From assembly GCA_026636295.1 (NCBI GenBank), contig CP089457.1, forward strand, positions 1 to 64,000: DNA of 64,000 bases, written 5' to 3'. This DNA is from Medakamo hakoo. Lineage: Eukaryota; Chlorophyta; Trebouxiophyceae; Coccomyxaceae. Below are positions 61,444 to 64,000 of the stretch, one piece after another (position 1 is the stretch's first letter; the number at the start of each line of letters is the position of its first letter). Made by a program: the position numbers and the translations under genes. The notes beneath the pieces were generated by a model. That model was not told where the DNA came from, did no database searches, and saw nothing but the letters and a program-made list of their open reading frames with translations.

Positions 61444-63402
61444 TCAGCCGACGATCCGGATGTCGTCCAGGCACACCGCCGTGTACGGGCCGTTGATGTT
61501 GGCCTTGGACCCGTCGTCCGTGGACGTGAAGCCGACGCCCGTCAGGTCGGACAGGGGGCACTTGAAGTCGGACAGCGGGATGGTGAACTTGTGGTAGCCC
61601 TCGCCCACGGACTGCACGCCCTTGTACGACTGCGTGAAGATGTCGGCGCAGTCGAACGATTCCTGGCCGTCGGACCCGCGCACGAGGAAGACTTTCAGGG
61701 GCGGGATGGAGTCCTTGGGCGTCGCCGCAAACTCCAGGACGGACGTGTCGGCCTTGACCACGAATTCCAGGGCCTTGGCGCCGTTGAACGGCTGGTAGCC
61801 CGGCTTGTCGCACCCGCGACACACAAAGCGCATGCCGCCGCCGACCATGAGGGACGCGCACACGGCGTGGCTGCCGCCCCGCCCCGACCCGGCCGCGCTG
61901 TACAGCTGGTACCCGTTTTTCCAGGACTGCCAGGACCAGCCGACGCCGGTGCCGTCGTGGTAGATCTGGCGGGAGATGGCGCCCGGCAGGAGCATGAGCG
62001 GGCGCTTGGAGTCGCAGTCGACCGGGCGGAACTGGACGGCCATGGCGCCGTACAGCGGGTGGGCGAGCTGCTCAAACGCCCAGTAGGACAGGTCGAAGTG
62101 GTAGACCGTCGAGTCGGCGGAGCACCAGGGCGAGTTGGGGTTGGGCGGGCACGAGTCGATGATGCGGACCCAGGTGGTGGGCGAGCCCGGCCAGCACTTG
62201 ACGGCCTGCAGCCCGGCCGCGTCCTCCGGGTTGCCCGGCCACGACCGGCCCTGGGTGTCGGTCACGCCCGGGTTGACGGACGGCATGTAGTAGTGTTCCG
62301 CCACCTTGACGGGGGTGACGCCGCCGCCGGGCGTGTAGTCCATGGGCACGACGCCGTCCTTGCACCGGACCTGCGCACAGGGCAAAGGGTGGGTGGGTGT
62401 GGGGCACGCGGGGGCGGGTGGGGGCGGGTGAGGGCGGGGGTGTGTGTCCCTTGTCTCCCGGGGCGGGGCGCGCCCCTCAGCCTCCCATCTCCCCCCCCCA
62501 CCCACCTACCCCCCACTCCACCCTCTCTTCACCTCGTAGCACCGCCCACACGACCCCGGGAAGTCAGGGTTGACGTTGGCCAGCGCCGCGGCGTGCTCCT
62601 TTTCAAAGGGCAGGTCTTCCTCCCGGATCTTGTCGACGCCCTGTGTGTTTGGAGTGATGGGGAAAAAACGGGCGGGAGTGGGGTGAGAGGGAGAGCCACC
62701 GCGCGCCCGGCGCCCGGCGCGCGCGGAGACTGCGGGCCCCGTTTCCAACACGCGTCCCGCCGCCTCATCGCCGCATGTCCACCCCGTCCAACCACCATTT
62801 TCCGGTAGCGCACATCACACCCGTTCAAATGGGTGGAATGTGCAGATGCGATCGTCCCTGACCGCGCCGCCGTTGCCTTTCCCGCGCCGCAATGCCAGCT
62901 ACGGCTAGCGGGCCTCCCCCCGCATCAAAGGAAAAGGAGAAACGAGGCGGCAGCGAAAAGGCCTGAGGCGCCTATGGGCCACCAGCCTACGTCAGAACTC
63001 ACGCCCAGGGCATCCACGCCGGTCTGGGATGGAGAGAGCGGGCTAGCACGCCCCCCGACCGCTCGCCCGCCCCGCAAAAACGGCGCGAGCGAAACCTCCG
63101 GCGCCGCGCGCGGCTTCCGCGCCTGACTGATTGCCTCGCCCGCGCCCGGGCGCCCAGGCACCCCTCTCCACCCCACACACCTGGGGCTTGTTGAAGTAGC
63201 CGCACGACCCCCACAGCAGGTCGCCAAACGCGCCCTCGCCCCGGTCTTTGAACGCGTTGGCAAACTCGGACGGCGCGCCGAAGAACGTGGCGCGCCCGTC
63301 AAACCAGCCGTCGCCGGAGGACGGGGTCTGGACGTACGCGTGCGCGGTGTTGAGGGTAAAGGCCGCCAGGGCCGCCGCAAACGCGGCGGTCGTGGGCGCC
63401 AT
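61444..63402 (-). CDS. Secreted expansin-like double-psi beta-barrel protein
   Basis: Four exons (63181-63402, 63003-63023, 62533-62640, 61444-62370) give 425 residues. Signal peptide MAPTTAAFAAALAAFTLNTAHA. The barrel begins GWFDGRATFFGAP and LLWGSCGYFNKP, continues to PGSCGRCYE|VRC, and contains a proton-donor-like aspartate in VRIIDSCPPNPNSPWCS followed by FDLSYWAFEQLA, close to the expansin HFD motif. A second domain of about 180 residues (FKNGYQLYS region to CLDDIRIVG) is beta-rich and ends like a carbohydrate-binding module, with many cysteines. Exon 2 is a 21-nt micro-exon whose TGVDALG resembles the start of exon 3 (GVDKIRE); it may be optional. Likely loosens or binds wall polysaccharide. 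Confidence 0.8.
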
Positions 63403-63596
63403 GTTTTTTTTGTCTCGGTCTCAGCCGGGGCGGGGGAGCAAAACAGATTCGAGTCTGGCCAGGCCACCAGCGTGCCTCTCTCTTGCTCTTTACAAAAGCG
63501 TTTTGCGCGGGAGCGGGCCGGGCACAGGGAGGGGCGCACCTCGCGCCGCTGCATCCCCGTCGTGGGGCACCACGCCACGCCTGCGCCGGCTAAGCC

Positions 63597-64000
63597 ATGC
63601 CCGGCCGCCCGCCGCCGACGGCTGATGCGGCCGCTTCGACGTCCGAAGTGACGGCCGCCGCGGGTGCCGTCGCGTCTGCTGCCGCCGCCTTGCCGACAGG
63701 CGCGGACTACCAGGTGAGGGAATGGATCGCATGGAAGTGAGCAGACAATGCATGCGGTCCTGACGAGGCATTGAAGTGGGTGAGCCGGGGCGTCGCCCGC
63801 TGGCGCGGCGGGCGTGCACAGGCGGCGCCAACACGCATGCGGCGGCAGCCCTCACGCACCCTCTCCCCCCCTCCAACGCACACCCTCGTCCCCACCAGTT
63901 CCACGCTGCCCTCACCCCGTCGGCCTTCCCGCCCCGGGCGGCCGCCCTCCACGCCCGGGCCGCGGCATTGGCGAGCCGGCTGCCGACTGCTTCGTCTCAC
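63597..64000 (+). CDS. Unrecognised gene, 5' part only (cut by window end)
   Basis: Exon 1 (63597-63713, 39 codons, Ala/Thr/Pro-rich, ending PTGADYQ) is spliced in phase 0 to an exon beginning at 63899 (FHAALTPSAFPPRAAALHA) that runs off the window. ATG is in a good context (GCCATGC) and lies 194 bp from the divergent expansin-like start. No domain can be named from about 73 residues. Confidence 0.45.

Overview
This window is the left end of a nuclear chromosome from a very GC-rich eukaryotic microalga. It opens with a CCCTAA/TTAGGG telomeric array, followed by about 32 densely packed genes. Around 40 introns can be placed by GT-AG borders and by continuity of protein homology. A green-lineage phototroph fits best: there is a PTST-like starch-binding protein, a DUF1517/FLAP1-like plastid protein, a plant-type aldehyde oxidase, an expansin-like protein, a SABATH methyltransferase, a calcium-dependent protein kinase and HCF107-like repeats. 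CEP104 implies that the lineage builds, or built, cilia. The species cannot be named from sequence alone. I saw no transposon, virus-like element, CRISPR array, rRNA or convincing tRNA.

Layout. 0-9 kb: telomere, a membrane-anchored methyltransferase-like gene, an FCP1/SCP-type phosphatase, and a CEP104 homologue with a kinesin-light-chain-like TPR tail. 9-15.4 kb: an array of five genes for small secreted cysteine-rich proteins that share one 10-cysteine signature; this is the most interesting accessory region. 15.9-27.3 kb: HAT/TPR organellar RNA protein, GH30 beta-1,6-galactanase-like enzyme, organellar bS18, ATP phosphoribosyltransferase, SABATH methyltransferase, and an archaeal-type 3-dehydroquinate synthase II. 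27.6-45 kb: ABCB half-transporter, aldehyde oxidase/xanthine dehydrogenase, an unrecognised Cys-rich/PAS-like protein, 2OG-Fe(II) oxygenase, fructose-bisphosphatase, archaeal-type phosphoglycerate mutase, ribosomal protein eS6 and a short DUF1517 protein. 45.7-64 kb: CDPK-like kinase, BCKDH E1-alpha, a Ulp1 SUMO protease with SIM-like motifs, pyridoxal kinase preceded only 10 nt upstream by a 62-codon complex-I-like ORF, ZC3H15/DFRP1, GT77-like glycosyltransferase, PTST-like protein, expansin-like protein, and a gene cut by the window edge.

Organisation. Genes mostly alternate in strand. Eleven head-to-head pairs share 150-725 bp of intergenic DNA, and many convergent pairs are separated by only 55-80 bp between stop codons, so transcripts must often overlap at their 3' ends. 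Because GC content is so high, nearly every real gene carries long antisense or frame-shifted shadow ORFs. I chose the coding frame by homology motifs and splice continuity.
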